NCBI GenBank assembly: GCA_963743275.1
Contig: CAVUPB010000008.1
Coordinates: forward strand, 806,001 to 870,000
DNA from: JALYLC01 sp963743275
Lineage (GTDB): Bacteria > Actinomycetota > Thermoleophilia > Gaiellales > JALYLC01
DNA length: 64,000 nucleotides
Direction of reading: 5' to 3'
Shown: positions 17,153-26,334 of the stretch, one piece after another
How positions within the stretch are numbered: position 1 is the first letter of the stretch
Layout of the letters: each line of letters opens with the position of its first letter
Notes under the pieces: generated by a model
The model's database searches: none
Seen by the model: only the letters and a program-made list of their open reading frames with translations
What the model was told of the DNA's origin: nothing
Position numbers and translations under genes: made by a program

Positions 17153-17225
17153 GGGGCCGTAGCTCAGCTGGGAGAGCGCAGCGCTGGCAGCGCTGAGGTC
17201 ACGGGTTCGATCCCCGTCGGCTCCA
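17153..17225 (+). tRNA. tRNA-Ala (anticodon GGC)
   Basis: The cloverleaf is complete. The acceptor GGGGCCG pairs with CGGCTCC (one G-T), and the D arm is GCTC/GAGC. The anticodon stem CAGCG/CGCTG has loop CTGGCAG, giving anticodon GGC. The T arm is ACGGG TTCGATC CCCGT. The discriminator base is A, and CCA is not encoded. It decodes GCC, the dominant alanine codon here. Confidence 0.97.
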
Positions 17226-17250
17226 TTTCGTCGCCGCCCCGCAATGGCCA

Positions 17251-17279
17251 TTGCCACTGCGTGGCGCGAGCGCTAGGGT
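17251..17279 (+). promoter_or_regulatory. Promoter upstream of the transglutaminase pair
   Basis: TTGCCA (17251-17256) is a five-of-six match to the -35 consensus. It is followed at exactly 17 bp by TAGGGT (17274-17279), a TANNNT -10. It lies about 90 bp before the first transglutaminase-like gene, just after the tRNA. GGGGAGG at about 17360 is a good ribosome-binding site for that gene. Confidence 0.6.
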
Positions 17280-17369
17280 GGCGGGGTCGCCGCTCCGGCG
17301 ATCCGCGCAGGCGATGCCGCCTCGGCCTCCAGTGGGGCTGGGGCGTTTCGTGTTTTCAGGGGAGGTCGG

Positions 17370-18236
17370 ATGAGGCGCGTGCCGCACGATGAAGACCTTC
17401 CCGATCCGATGGATCTCCACGTCGGGTGCGAGATCGGCTACCGGGCCGACGAGGAGGCGCACGCCGTCGCGCTGGTCGAGCCGCACAGCTCGCTCGAGAG
17501 CGCCATCGTCGATCAGCGCTGGGTGCCCGAGCCGCCGCGGATGCGCTTCCGGGATCTCTACGGCAACTCGTGCCGCCGCATCGACCTCGGGCCGGGCAAC
17601 TCGGCCTTCGCCTATCACGCCACGGTCCGCGTCTCCGCGCAGCCGGAGGCCGTCCCCGGCCCCGGGGACGTGCAGCACTGGGTCGAGGATCTCTCGTCCG
17701 ATCTCCTGCACTGGCTGCTCCCGAGCCGGCTGTGCGAGTCCGACCTCTTCGCGGAGTGCGCCTGGGATCTCTTCGGCGGGACGCCCCGGGGGGCCGAGCG
17801 GCTGGCCGCGATCTGCGACTGGATTCACGCGAACGTCGAATACGGCGTCCCGAGCGTGCCGTCGACGACGGTCGGCGAGATCTTCGAGCGGCGCGGCGGC
17901 ATGTGCCGCGATTTCGCGCATCTGGGCGTGACGTTCTGCCGTGCGCTCGGCATTCCCGCCCGCTACGTCTCGGGCTACCTCCCCGACATCGGCATCCCCG
18001 GCCCCTACCCGACGATGGACTTCCACGCCTGGTTCGAGGTCTGGCTCGGCGCGCGCTGGTGGACGTACGACGCGCGCTTCAACGTCCCGCGGATCGGCCG
18101 CGTGCCGATCGGGCGTGGACGCGACGCCGTCGACGTCGCGATGCTGACGACCTATGGCGACGCTAGGCTCGAGACGATGACGGTCTTCGCAGAAGCGGTG
18201 AGCGCCGTCGGCGCGGGTGAGCGGCATGGCGGTTGA
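17370..18236 (+). CDS. Transglutaminase-like cysteine protein
   Basis: A 288-residue cytoplasmic protein of the transglutaminase-like superfamily. The catalytic triad is C179 (GGMCRDFAHL), H219 (DFHAWFEVW) and D234 (TYDARFN). The N-terminal 130 residues form a beta-rich domain. Bacterial members are mostly proteases or amidases; the substrate is not evident. The last bases overlap a second transglutaminase-like gene, so the pair is coupled. A ribosome-binding site GGGGAGG fits the ATG at 17370. Confidence 0.85.
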   Translation: MRRVPHDEDLPDPMDLHVGCEIGYRADEEAHAVALVEPHSSLESAIVDQRWVPEPPRMRFRDLYGNSCRRIDLGPGNSAFAYHATVRVSAQPEAVPGPGDVQHWVEDLSSDLLHWLLPSRLCESDLFAECAWDLFGGTPRGAERLAAICDWIHANVEYGVPSVPSTTVGEIFERRGGMCRDFAHLGVTFCRALGIPARYVSGYLPDIGIPGPYPTMDFHAWFEVWLGARWWTYDARFNVPRIGRVPIGRGRDAVDVAMLTTYGDARLETMTVFAEAVSAVGAGERHGG

Positions 18237-19164
18237 CACGCTCGGCGACATGATCGCCACGCTCGGCAGCATCGACGACGACGAGATCGACTGGCAGAAC
18301 ATCCGCCAGGCCACCGTGCTCATCCACCAGACGTTCCGCTACGACTATCCGGGCCCCATCAGCGATCTCCGCCAGCGGCTGATGGTGGTGCCGCCCGACT
18401 TCCACGGCAACCAGCGCCTGACGACGCACAAGCTGCGGGTCTCCGGCCGCAACCTCGACAACGAGCGCCACTACGACAGCTTCGGCAACGTCGTGCTCGA
18501 CCTGACGCTCCAGGAGGTCGAGAGCCACGTCGAGTTCACGACGTGGGCCGTCGTCGAGATCGTGATTCCGGCCGATGGCGGCGAGAATCCCGACGACGTC
18601 GGCTCCGACCGCCGCTTCGCGGAGCCCTCGCGCCTCACGCAGCCCGATCAGAGCCTGCGGGCCGTGGCTGCCGAGCTGGCCGCTTCCGGCGCCGCCGGCC
18701 TGGATCTGGCGGCGCTCGTCTCGAGCCGCGTGCACGACCACTTCGTCTACGAATGGGGCATCACGTCGATCGAGACGACGGCTGCCGAGGCCTGGGCGGC
18801 GGGCCGCGGCGTGTGCCAGGACTACGCCCACTGCATGGTGGCGCTCTGCCGGCTGTGCGGCCTGCCGGCGCGCTACGTCTCGGGCCACCTGCTCGGCGAC
18901 GGCGGGACGCACGCCTGGGTCGAGGTGCTCGTGCAGGAGCCGGACGGCACCGTGCGCGCGGTGCCCTTCGATCCCACGCACGACCGCCGTGCGGGCCCGC
19001 GCTACGTGACGGTCGCCGTCGGCCGCGACTACGGCGACGTCCCGCCGACGTCGGGGACGTTCGAGGGCGCGTTCCCGGGCGAGCTGACGACGCACAAGCG
19101 CGCGGCCGTCGTCCACGTCGAGTACGTGCAGCCCCCGCGCCGGCGGCGCGTCGTCCAGCGCTGA
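18226..19164 (+). CDS. Transglutaminase-like protein with N-terminal beta domain
   Basis: This second transglutaminase-like protein is about 312 residues. An N-terminal bacterial transglutaminase-associated domain (FRYDYPGPISDLRQRLMVVP) precedes the core with C197 (GRGVCQDYAHCM), H229 (THAWVEVLV) and D249 (FDPTHDRR). This architecture is common in actinobacterial genes near alpha-E/circularly permuted ATP-grasp pairs, which are absent here. ATG 18226 overlaps the first gene by 11 bp; GTG 18217 is an alternative. It is only distantly similar to its neighbour, so a recent tandem duplication is unlikely. Confidence 0.85.
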   Translation: MAVDTLGDMIATLGSIDDDEIDWQNIRQATVLIHQTFRYDYPGPISDLRQRLMVVPPDFHGNQRLTTHKLRVSGRNLDNERHYDSFGNVVLDLTLQEVESHVEFTTWAVVEIVIPADGGENPDDVGSDRRFAEPSRLTQPDQSLRAVAAELAASGAAGLDLAALVSSRVHDHFVYEWGITSIETTAAEAWAAGRGVCQDYAHCMVALCRLCGLPARYVSGHLLGDGGTHAWVEVLVQEPDGTVRAVPFDPTHDRRAGPRYVTVAVGRDYGDVPPTSGTFEGAFPGELTTHKRAAVVHVEYVQPPRRRRVVQR

Positions 19165-19175
19165 GGCTCCCCGGC

Positions 19176-19553
19176 ATGCGCATCACCGCTCTCGACCACC
19201 TCGTCCTGACGGTCGCGAGCATCGACGCCACGGTCGCCTTCTACGAGCGGCTGGGCATGCGCGCCGAGACGTTCGGCGACGGCCGGCACGCGCTGCGCTT
19301 CGGCGCGCAGAAGATCAACCTGCACGAGGCCGGCTCGGAGTTCACACCGCACGCGGCCCGCCCGGTGGCCGGCTCGGCCGACCTGTGCTTCCTGGTCGAC
19401 GGATCGCTCGCTGAGGTCGCGCGCGCACTGGCTGCGGCGGGCGTCGCGATCGAGCTCGGCCCGGTCGAGCGCGAGGGCGCCGTCGGCGCGATGCAGTCGC
19501 TCTACGTGCGCGACCCGGACGGCAATCTCGTCGAGCTGTCGCGGTTGCGTTAG
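19176..19553 (+). CDS. VOC-family protein (glyoxalase/dioxygenase fold)
   Basis: A 125-residue protein with two beta-alpha-beta-beta-beta modules. ALDHLVLTVASIDATVAFYE opens the first, and SLYVRDPDGNLVELSRL closes the second. The metal-ligand positions (H8 of LDHLVL, a mid-chain His/Glu, and the E of NLVEL) are present, so it may be an active metalloenzyme or a resistance-type binding protein. The substrate cannot be read from sequence. It follows the transglutaminase pair by 11 bp and converges on the next gene with a 4-bp overlap. Confidence 0.85.
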   Translation: MRITALDHLVLTVASIDATVAFYERLGMRAETFGDGRHALRFGAQKINLHEAGSEFTPHAARPVAGSADLCFLVDGSLAEVARALAAAGVAIELGPVEREGAVGAMQSLYVRDPDGNLVELSRLR

Positions 19554-20371
19554 CTGTCGCGCATGAACGCGTTGATCTCGCGCGACACCGCGGAGCCGGC
19601 GAGACCGTCGAAGGTGCCGTGGTCGTGCACCTCGTGCGCTGCGCGCAGGAAGGCGCCCTGCGCCGTGCGGATCAAGCCAGTGCCGAGGCTGATGCGGCGC
19701 ACGCCCGCGGCCGAGAGCAGCTCGACGCTCGGCGAGCCGGGGAAGGCGAGCACGTTGACGGGCTTCGACAGTGACGTGCAGACCGTGCGGATGTCGTCGA
19801 TGTCGAGGAGGCCGGGTGCGTAAAGCACGTCGGCGCCCGCCTTCTCGAAGGCCTGCAGGCGCTCGATCGTGTCGTCCAGGTCGCTACGCCCGTGGAGGTA
19901 GTTCTCGGCACGGGCCGTGAGCGTGAACGGGAACGGCAGCGCGGCCGCGGCTTCGACGCCGGCGGCGATGCGCTCGACGGCGTGCGAGAGCGAGTAGATC
20001 GGCCCGGCCGCCGTCGAGGTCGAATCCTCGATCGAGCAGCCGACGAGGCCGGCGGCCGCGGCGCCGTGAATCGTCGCTGCGACGCTCTCGGGGTCGTCGC
20101 CGAAGCCGTTCTCGAGGTCGCCGTTGACCGGCAAGTCGGTCGCGCCGGTGATCATCGCCGAGTGCTCGAGCGCCTCGTCGCGCGACACGGCGGCCTCGCC
20201 GTCGCGGCGTCCGAGCACGAACGCGAGACCGCCACTCGTCGTCGCAAGCGCCTTGTAGCCGAGGCGCGCGAGCACGCGCGCGGTGCCGATGTCCCACGGG
20301 TTCGGCATCACGAACGCACCAGGCCCCTCGTGCAGACGGCGGAACTCGACTGCTCGCTCCTCGATGGTCAT
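19550..20371 (-). CDS. Isocitrate lyase / PEP mutase family enzyme
   Basis: A 273-residue (beta/alpha)8 barrel of the PEP mutase/isocitrate lyase superfamily. It shows NPWDIGTARVLARLGYKALATTS at the N-terminus, the DLENGFGD metal-loop and GCSIEDSTS. Such proteins in actinobacteria cleave or form C-C or C-P bonds in 2-oxo acids. The gating-loop cysteine motif of true isocitrate lyase (KKCGH) and the PEP mutase EDK-x5-NS motif are both absent, so the reaction is open. It stands alone, convergent with the VOC gene. Confidence 0.82.
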   Translation of the reverse strand: MTIEERAVEFRRLHEGPGAFVMPNPWDIGTARVLARLGYKALATTSGGLAFVLGRRDGEAAVSRDEALEHSAMITGATDLPVNGDLENGFGDDPESVAATIHGAAAAGLVGCSIEDSTSTAAGPIYSLSHAVERIAAGVEAAAALPFPFTLTARAENYLHGRSDLDDTIERLQAFEKAGADVLYAPGLLDIDDIRTVCTSLSKPVNVLAFPGSPSVELLSAAGVRRISLGTGLIRTAQGAFLRAAHEVHDHGTFDGLAGSAVSREINAFMRDS

Positions 20372-20473
20372 GGGGCGAGCCTAGCGCGCGGCGGCGGCCT
20401 GCGCGCCGCCGGTTTGGACGTCGCAGAGCGGGGCATCACGCCGGTGCAAATCGCACTCTCGAGGAGGTCGTCC

Positions 20474-20812
20474 ATGCCCCCGGCCGGCGTCAAGAAGGGC
20501 TCGAAGCGGGCCCGCCAGTACGAGCACATCAAGGACTCGCTGAAGGAGGCGGGTCGATCCGAGGACACGGCCGAGGAGATCGCGGCGCGCACCGTCAACA
20601 AGGAGCGCGCGCGTCACGGCGAGTCGAAGACCGCCTCGAAGACCTCGACGGCGGATCCGCTGTCCTCGGGCGAGCGCGGCGGCCGCCGCTCCGGCACGCG
20701 CCGCGAGAAGGGCCGCACGCGCGACCAGCTCTACGCCGAGGCCAGGCACAAGAACATCAAGGGCCGCTCGAGCATGACGAAGGCGCAGCTCGAGCGCGCC
20801 GTCGATCGCTGA
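20474..20812 (+). CDS. Small basic protein, plasmid-stabilisation/Rho-N-like
   Basis: A 112-residue, strongly charged protein. It opens with GVKKGSKRARQYEHIKDSL, contains the EDTAEEIAARTVNKERARHGE helix, and ends with a Rho N-terminal-type helix pair (MTKAQLERAVDR). Proteins with this layout are widespread in actinobacteria, and the KER-type helices suggest nucleic-acid binding. Function is unknown. A strong ribosome-binding site (GAGGAGG, 20461-20467) sits seven bases before the ATG. Confidence 0.75.
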   Translation: MPPAGVKKGSKRARQYEHIKDSLKEAGRSEDTAEEIAARTVNKERARHGESKTASKTSTADPLSSGERGGRRSGTRREKGRTRDQLYAEARHKNIKGRSSMTKAQLERAVDR

Positions 20813-20842
20813 GGGCGCGACCGCAGGGCCGGTTCCGCGGTC

Positions 20843-23435
20843 TCAGCCCGTGTTGCGCAGCGCCGCCGCGATGCCCGCGATCGAGCGCGCGAGCGGCGCT
20901 GCCAGGCGGCCGCGCGCCTCGTCGGAGTCCGCGGCGCGGTAGCGCGCGAGCAGGTCGACCTGGATCGCGTTCATCGGATCGACGTACGGGTTGCGCAGGC
21001 GCACCGAGCGCTGCAGGGCGGGGTGCCGGTCGAGCAGGCCCTCCTCGTCCACGGTCGCGAGCACGGCGCCGACCGTGCGCTCGTGCTCGGCCGCGATCAG
21101 GCTCCCAGATGCGCTCGCGCTCGGCGCCGGCCGGCACGAGCTCGAGGTAGCCGCGCGCGATCTCGAGCGACGACTTCGCGAGCGTCATCTCGAGGTTGTC
21201 GATCATGGCGCGGAAGAACGGCCACTCGCCGTACAGGCGGCGCAGCTCGCCGACGCCCGCAGGCGTCGCGGCGACGGAGCCGAGCGCCGTGCCGACGCCG
21301 TACCAGGCCGGCAGCAGGGTGCGGGTCTGCGTCCACGCGAAGACCCACGGGATGGCGCGCAGGCCGGCCAGGTAGGCGTGGCTCGACGGGCGCCGCGCCG
21401 GGCGCGAGCCCAGTGCCAGCACCCCGAGCTCGTCGACGGGCGTGAACGCGCGGAAGAACGGCACGAACCCCTCGTCCTCGTGGACGAGCGCGCAGTAGGC
21501 GGCGAAGGCGTCCTCCGAGAGCGCGTCGAGCAGCTCGCGGCCGCCCGCCGGCGGCACGTTGCCGAGCGCGTCGGGGAACGCCGCGAGCAGCGTCGCCGCG
21601 ACGGCGGCCTCGAGGTTGCGGTGCGCGAGACCGGGGAGCCCGTACTTGTTCGAGACGGTCTCGCCCTGGTCGGTCAGCTTCAGCCGTCCCGGCGGGTGGC
21701 CCGGCGGCTGCGCGAGGATCGCCGCGTGCGTCGGGCCCCCGCCGCGGCCGGCGCTGCCGCCCCGGCCGTGGAAGATCGTGAGCTCGATGTCGCGCTCCGC
21801 CGCCAGCGCGGCGAGCGACTCCTGCGCCCGGTAGGTCTCCCACGCGGCCGTCAGGTAGCCGCCGTCCTTGCCGGAGTCGGAGTAGCCGAGCATCACCTCG
21901 AGCCGCCGGCCGCGGCGTTCGACGAGCGCCCCGAACCGGCCGTCGTCGAGCAGCGCCGTGACCGTCGCCGGAGCCCGCCGGAGGTCGGCGACCGTCTCGA
22001 ACAGCGGAACGAGCGAGAGGTCGGCGCCGACCTCCGTCTGCGTCAGGGCGAGCGCACGCAGGAGGTCGTCCGGGCTCGACGTGCCCGAGACGATGACGGT
22101 GTCGAGGGCGCGTTCGCCGTGGCGGGCGCGGGCCTCGCGCAGCGTGCGGAACGTCGCGCGCGTGCGCTCGTCCGGCTCGGCGAGCTGGTTCGCGTGCAGG
22201 CGGACGTCGAGCTTCGCGACGTGGAAGCCGAACAGCTCGACGCGGCGGCGCAGGTCGGCGAGCGGCCCGTCGGCGATGCGCGCGCCGCGGTTGGCGCGCA
22301 GGCTCGCGTCCATCAACCCGAGATCGGCGAGCAGGCCGCCGGCGTCGCCGTAGGCGGGCTCGTCGTTGCGCTCGAGCAGGTTCTCGAGGCGCTTGCCGAT
22401 GAAGCTGAGCTTGCGCCGGTAGGGCTCGTCGAAGTTCTGGTCGCCGATCTCGCCCGCGAAGGCGGCGAGCTCGCGCTCGTCGCGCTCGATCGAGCGCAGC
22501 AGCTCGTCGCTCACGGGCACCATGCGGGTCGACACGCCCGTCCCGCGCGCGAGCGCGCGCACCTCGACGCGGTAGCGGGTGAGCGCGAGCCGGCGGGCGC
22601 GCTCGAGCCACTCGGTCACGGTCTGCGGCCCGGCCTCGGGATTGCCGTCCTGATCGCCGCCGACCCACGATCCGAAGCGGAACGGGACGTGCGCGCCGGG
22701 CAGCCGCTCGCGGTACTCGGCGAGCACGTCGGGCGCCACGGCGAGCAGCGTCGTCTCGAAGAACCAGAGCGCGTGGCGGATCTCGTCGACCACGCGCGGG
22801 CGCCGCGAGCGCACCTCGTCGGCCTGCCAGAGCGCGGTGATCTCGGCAGCCACGTCGTCCTCGAGCCGCCGCCGCGCCGTGGGCGACAGCGTGGGGTCGT
22901 CGTGCGCCTCGAGGATGCGGCTGAGCTGCAGCTGGGCCTGCAGCACCGTGCGGCGCGCCGCCTCCGTGGGGTGCGCGGTGATCACGAGCTCGAGCGAGAC
23001 GGCCTGCGCGCGGCGCGCGAGCTCGGCGGGCGCGACGCCGCTGCCGGCGAGCAGGCCGAACGCCTCCGCCAGGGACTCGCGCGGTATCTGCTCCTCGCGC
23101 TCGTAGCGGCGCCGGCTGCGCACGCGATGCCACGCCTCGGCGACGTTGGCGAGCTGGAAGTAGAGCCCGAATGCCCGAAGGACCGCGGTCGAGCGCTCCC
23201 CGTCGAGCGCGCGCACGCAGGCCGCGAGCGCCGCGTGGTCGGCCGGCGAGCCGGATTCGCGGGCCTTGCGCGCCAGCTTGCGCACGCGCTCGACGTCGGC
23301 CAGCAGCTCCTCGCCGTCCTGCTCCACGAGCACGCGCCCGAGCGCGTCGCCGACCAGGCGCACGTCGCGCCGCAGCGCGTCGTCGCGGCCACCGCCTCGG
23401 CGTGCGGTCGCGTCATCGGTGCGGGCTCCTGGCAT
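20843..23435 (-). CDS. ppc: Phosphoenolpyruvate carboxylase, frameshifted near the C-terminus
   Basis: PEP carboxylase replenishes oxaloacetate from PEP and bicarbonate. Signatures are the catalytic-histidine stretch ELVITAHPTEAARRT (about residue 150) and FHGRGGSAGRGGGPTH (about 590). The C-terminus NPYVDPMNAIQVDLL...LRNTG lies in another frame from the body. The join is at 21100/21101, where one surplus G separates ERIWE from LIAAEHERTVGAV. Repaired, the protein is about 863 residues and ends in the family's invariant RNTG. It stands alone and is divergent from the membrane-protein array. Confidence 0.9.
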
Positions 23436-23599
23436 CCCGAAAGCCTACGTCGTCCGGCGTGCACGCCCGGCGCGGGAGATCCGCCGCGCACCGCCCGGCG
23501 TACTCAGTTCGCAATTCGCACGCACCGGGCGGCGGCGCAAGCTACCCTTGCGCTTCAGCTTGCGCCCCCCAGCACAAGCAGCGCGTGAGGAGGATCATC

Positions 23600-25180
23600 G
23601 TGCAAGGCAAGAGCGCAAGCCGATCGGGACTCCTGCAGTGGGTCGTCGTGCTCGTCGTCGGCGTCGTGGTCGTGACGCTCGTGCTCGGCCTGAATCTGAT
23701 TCCGCGCCTGAACGACGGGCAGAAGGTCCTCGACGCTGCCAAGCCTGCGTTCGCCTCCCAGCGTGTCACCGGCGCGCGCGCCGGAATCAACTTCATCTCC
23801 ACGAACGTCGACATGGCGGACCCGCTCGTGACCCCGGAGGGCGGGGCCGCGGCGGAGGTTCCGAAGCTGATCGCGTTCGTCTCGCAGAAGACCGGGCTCT
23901 CGCAGGCGGCGGTCGTGGCCGCGCTGCAGAAGAGCTTCCCGCACACGACCGCGCTCCTCCAGACGCTCCCGTTGTCGGCGGTGACGGCCGAGGAGCCCGC
24001 GCTGCTCGCGTTCCTGGAGAAGTCGCTGCATGTCAACCAGGCCCAGTTGCTCGCGGCGCTGAAGGCCAACTTCCCGGCGATCACCCAGGCGATTGTCAAC
24101 CTCCCGACCGTCACCAGCGGGTGGAACGACGTCCAGAACATCGCAGGGCTCACGCGCTTCGACGGCACGCCGGTCAAGACCGTACCGGACGTGCGGACGT
24201 ATTTCAGCTCGGATCTCGTGCCGGTGCTGGAGAAGCAGCAGGGCAACTTCGACAGTCTTGACGGCACCTCGTCGGTCAACTGGATCGCACCGCTCCTGCT
24301 GATCGTCGGGCTGGTCGTGATCGTCTTCGCAGGGGTGATGATCGCGCTCAATCTGCGGGGGGCCGTATCGCGTGGGCTGGCGACCGCGGGTGCCGCGGTC
24401 GTTCTCGTCGTGGGCGTCGGAGTGGTTGCGCTCGTGCTCGTCATCTCGCTGATACCACGCGTCAGCGACGGTCAGAAGCTGCTCGATGCCCTGCGCCCCG
24501 CGAACACGGCCGCGCGCGTGCACGGCGACCGCGCCGGTATCACCATGGTCACGGCGATCGCGAACACCGAGGATCCGATCATGACCGCGAAAGGCGGGGC
24601 CGCCGCCGAGGTTCCGAAGCTCGTCGCGTTCGTGTCACAGAAGACGGGCCTCTCGCAGGCCGCGGTCCTCGCCGCCCTGCAGAAGAACTTCCCGCACACG
24701 ACCGCACTGCTCCTCGCGATCCCGCTCTCGCAGGTCACGGCGGAGCAACCCGCCCTGCTGGCGTTCCTGGAGAAGTCCCTGAAGGTCAACCAGACCCAGC
24801 TGCTCGCGGCGCTGAAGACGAGCTTCCCGCACATCACCCAGGCGATCGTCAACCTCCCGACCGTCACGAGCGGGTGGGATCAGGTGCAGAAGCTCAACGG
24901 GACCACGAGCTTCGGCGGCACGCCCATGCGATCGATGCCGGACGTGAGCACGTACTTCTCACTCGACGTGATCCCGGTGCTCGAGAAGCAGCGAGGCCAT
25001 TACAACCACCTCGTCGAGACGTCGAAGATCAACTTCATCGGATGGCTGGTGCTGATCATCGGCATCATCGTGATCGTCTACGGCGTGCTCATGCTGCTCC
25101 TGGCTCGCCGCCTGGAGCCGGGCATGAGCCGGGCAACCAGCTCCGCGGGCACGACCGACGCGGCGGCGGTGCCGGCATGA
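23600..25180 (+). CDS. Unknown membrane protein made of two tandem copies of a 251-residue unit
   Basis: I do not recognise this 526-residue protein. Each half has a hydrophobic helix (VVVLVVGVVVVTLVLGL; AAVVLVVGVGVVALVLVIS), an LIPR-x-x-DGQK motif, then about 190 residues outside the membrane and a second helix (LLIVGLVVIVFAGVMIAL; LVLIIGIIVIVYGVLMLLL). Shared blocks include AAAEVPKL, FVSQKTGLSQAAV, AALLAFLEKSL-like helices and NLPTVTSGW. The ectodomain looks helical, with no catalytic motif. The GTG at 23600 follows GTGAGGAGG. It heads the array of small membrane proteins that follows. Confidence 0.75.
   Translation: MQGKSASRSGLLQWVVVLVVGVVVVTLVLGLNLIPRLNDGQKVLDAAKPAFASQRVTGARAGINFISTNVDMADPLVTPEGGAAAEVPKLIAFVSQKTGLSQAAVVAALQKSFPHTTALLQTLPLSAVTAEEPALLAFLEKSLHVNQAQLLAALKANFPAITQAIVNLPTVTSGWNDVQNIAGLTRFDGTPVKTVPDVRTYFSSDLVPVLEKQQGNFDSLDGTSSVNWIAPLLLIVGLVVIVFAGVMIALNLRGAVSRGLATAGAAVVLVVGVGVVALVLVISLIPRVSDGQKLLDALRPANTAARVHGDRAGITMVTAIANTEDPIMTAKGGAAAEVPKLVAFVSQKTGLSQAAVLAALQKNFPHTTALLLAIPLSQVTAEQPALLAFLEKSLKVNQTQLLAALKTSFPHITQAIVNLPTVTSGWDQVQKLNGTTSFGGTPMRSMPDVSTYFSLDVIPVLEKQRGHYNHLVETSKINFIGWLVLIIGIIVIVYGVLMLLLARRLEPGMSRATSSAGTTDAAAVPA
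23711..25130 (+). repeat. Intragenic tandem duplication, period about 753 bp
   Basis: Unit A begins at 23711 (DGQKVLDAAKP) and unit B at 24464 (DGQKLLDALRP). The period is 251 codons. Protein identity is high in the middle of the unit, and nucleotide identity is visibly high too, so the duplication is fairly recent or kept similar by conversion. Units differ most around residues 55-75 and near the second membrane helix. Confidence 0.8.
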
Positions 25181-25246
25181 GCCGACCGAGATGCGACCGG
25201 CAGATCCACGAAAGGGACTCAAGATGACCAGACGGGTCGTGTGCCC

Positions 25247-25504
25247 ATGGTGATTGCGTCTTCCACGGGCTGGCAGGTGGGACTCGCGCTCGGCATCGCG
25301 GTGGTAGTCGTGGCTGCCGTGATCGTGATCGTGATCGTCGCGCTCGCGCTCAGGATCGCGAAGCAGGCGAAGACGGCCGTGGGTGCCGTCGAGGTCGTGC
25401 GGCAGCAGACCGACGAGCTCGCCGGCATCGCGCAGATCAACGATTCCGGCGTGCGGATCCTGCACGCCGCCCGCTCCCTGAGAAAGGTGGCGGTCGGGAA
25501 ATGA
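25247..25504 (+). CDS. Small single-pass membrane protein (array gene 2)
   Basis: An 85-residue protein of unknown family. A very hydrophobic N-terminal helix (LALGIAVVVVAAVIVIVIVA) is followed by a short basic/helical segment (VGAVEVVRQQTDELAGIAQI) and a basic end. This resembles DUF948-like proteins in design only. The start is ATG 25247 (GTG 25241 is possible). A nine-codon ORF with a better ribosome-binding site ends across this start. Its stop overlaps the next ATG (ATGA). Confidence 0.65.
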   Translation: MVIASSTGWQVGLALGIAVVVVAAVIVIVIVALALRIAKQAKTAVGAVEVVRQQTDELAGIAQINDSGVRILHAARSLRKVAVGK

Positions 25505-25794
25505 TCGTTCCGCTTGCCGACATCTCCGCGCACACGTACTGGGCAATCGCGCTGAGCATCGCGTTCGGCGCGGCCGTGATCGTCGCGATCCTGCTGACCG
25601 TGCTCGTGGAGACGGTCCGCAGCATCGAGACATCCGTCGACGGCCTGCTCGAGATCGCGGGCAAGGTCGCCGCCAACACGGCCAACATCCCGCAGCTCCA
25701 GGCGACGGCGCCCGTGCTGGCGCTGATCGTGGAGGAAGCCGTGGTTCAGGACGGGTACATGAACGCCCTCACCGACGGGTTCGGTGGCGCATGA
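25501..25794 (+). CDS. Small single-pass membrane protein (array gene 3)
   Basis: A 97-residue protein with one membrane helix near residues 13-36 (YWAIALSIAFGAAVIVAILL) and a C-terminal helical segment (SIETSVDGLLEIAGKVAANT). I know no family for it. The ATG overlaps the previous stop and its own stop overlaps the next ATG, so it is cotranslated with both. The helix-plus-heptad layout is shared with its neighbours, which suggests the products associate side by side in the membrane. Confidence 0.65.
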   Translation: MIVPLADISAHTYWAIALSIAFGAAVIVAILLTVLVETVRSIETSVDGLLEIAGKVAANTANIPQLQATAPVLALIVEEAVVQDGYMNALTDGFGGA

Positions 25795-26069
25795 GCAGCC
25801 AGAACGCACTGATCCTGTTCAGCGTGGTGCTCGCGATCGGCGTCGTGATCGTGCTGGCCGTCGCCCTGATCGAGGTGCGCAGGCGCCTGATGCGGATCTC
25901 CGACGGGCTCGCGGCGCTCGGCTCTGCGCTCGAGGGCGTCGAGGCAGAGCACCTGCGCCCGCTCGAGGGCGCGGTCAAGGCGATCAACGCGCAGTTCGAC
26001 ATCATCCTCGGAGCGCTGCCGGGCATCGCCCGCAAGGCCGCGATCGTGGCCGAGAGGAGGCCGCGATGA
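25791..26069 (+). CDS. Small single-pass membrane protein (array gene 4)
   Basis: A 92-residue protein. One membrane helix (LILFSVVLAIGVVIVLAVAL) is followed by a positively charged stop-transfer stretch (EVRRRLMRIS) and an amphipathic helix with regular leucines. The Arg cluster after the helix predicts an extracellular N-terminus and a cytoplasmic C-terminus. Family unknown. ATGA overlaps join it to genes 3 and 5 of the array. Confidence 0.65.
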   Translation: MSSQNALILFSVVLAIGVVIVLAVALIEVRRRLMRISDGLAALGSALEGVEAEHLRPLEGAVKAINAQFDIILGALPGIARKAAIVAERRPR

Positions 26070-26326
26070 TCCTCTGGTGGATCGGCGACGCCATCCTCCT
26101 CGTCGTCATCATCCCGGTGGTGGTCTACCTGCTCAAAGGGGTGCTCGGCGCCGCCGGGAGCATCGTCCCGAGCGTCGAGAGGATCGCAGCCGCGGCCGCG
26201 GCGGGGTCGAAGGACCTCGACGCCGCGGCGCTGCTGCTCACGACGCAGGATCAGGTGGCACAGACGGTCGCGGGAGTCGCAGAGTACGGCGGCTCGCTCG
26301 ACGTGATCCTCGACGACGCAGGCTAG
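26066..26326 (+). CDS. Small single-pass membrane protein (array gene 5)
   Basis: An 86-residue protein. It starts almost inside the membrane helix (ILWWIGDAILLVVIIPVVVY), continues with a short Ala-rich helix (RIAAAAAAGSKDLDAAALLL) and ends in an acidic tail. No known motif. The ATG overlaps the stop of gene 4; nine bases with AGGAGA lead to gene 6. Confidence 0.65.
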   Translation: MILWWIGDAILLVVIIPVVVYLLKGVLGAAGSIVPSVERIAAAAAAGSKDLDAAALLLTTQDQVAQTVAGVAEYGGSLDVILDDAG

Positions 26327-26334
26327 GAGAACCA

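Noticed and set aside
23436..23599. Clear promoters between ppc and the membrane array
   Set aside because: TACCCT at about 23552 is a possible -10, but no -35 or second box could be supported on either strand.
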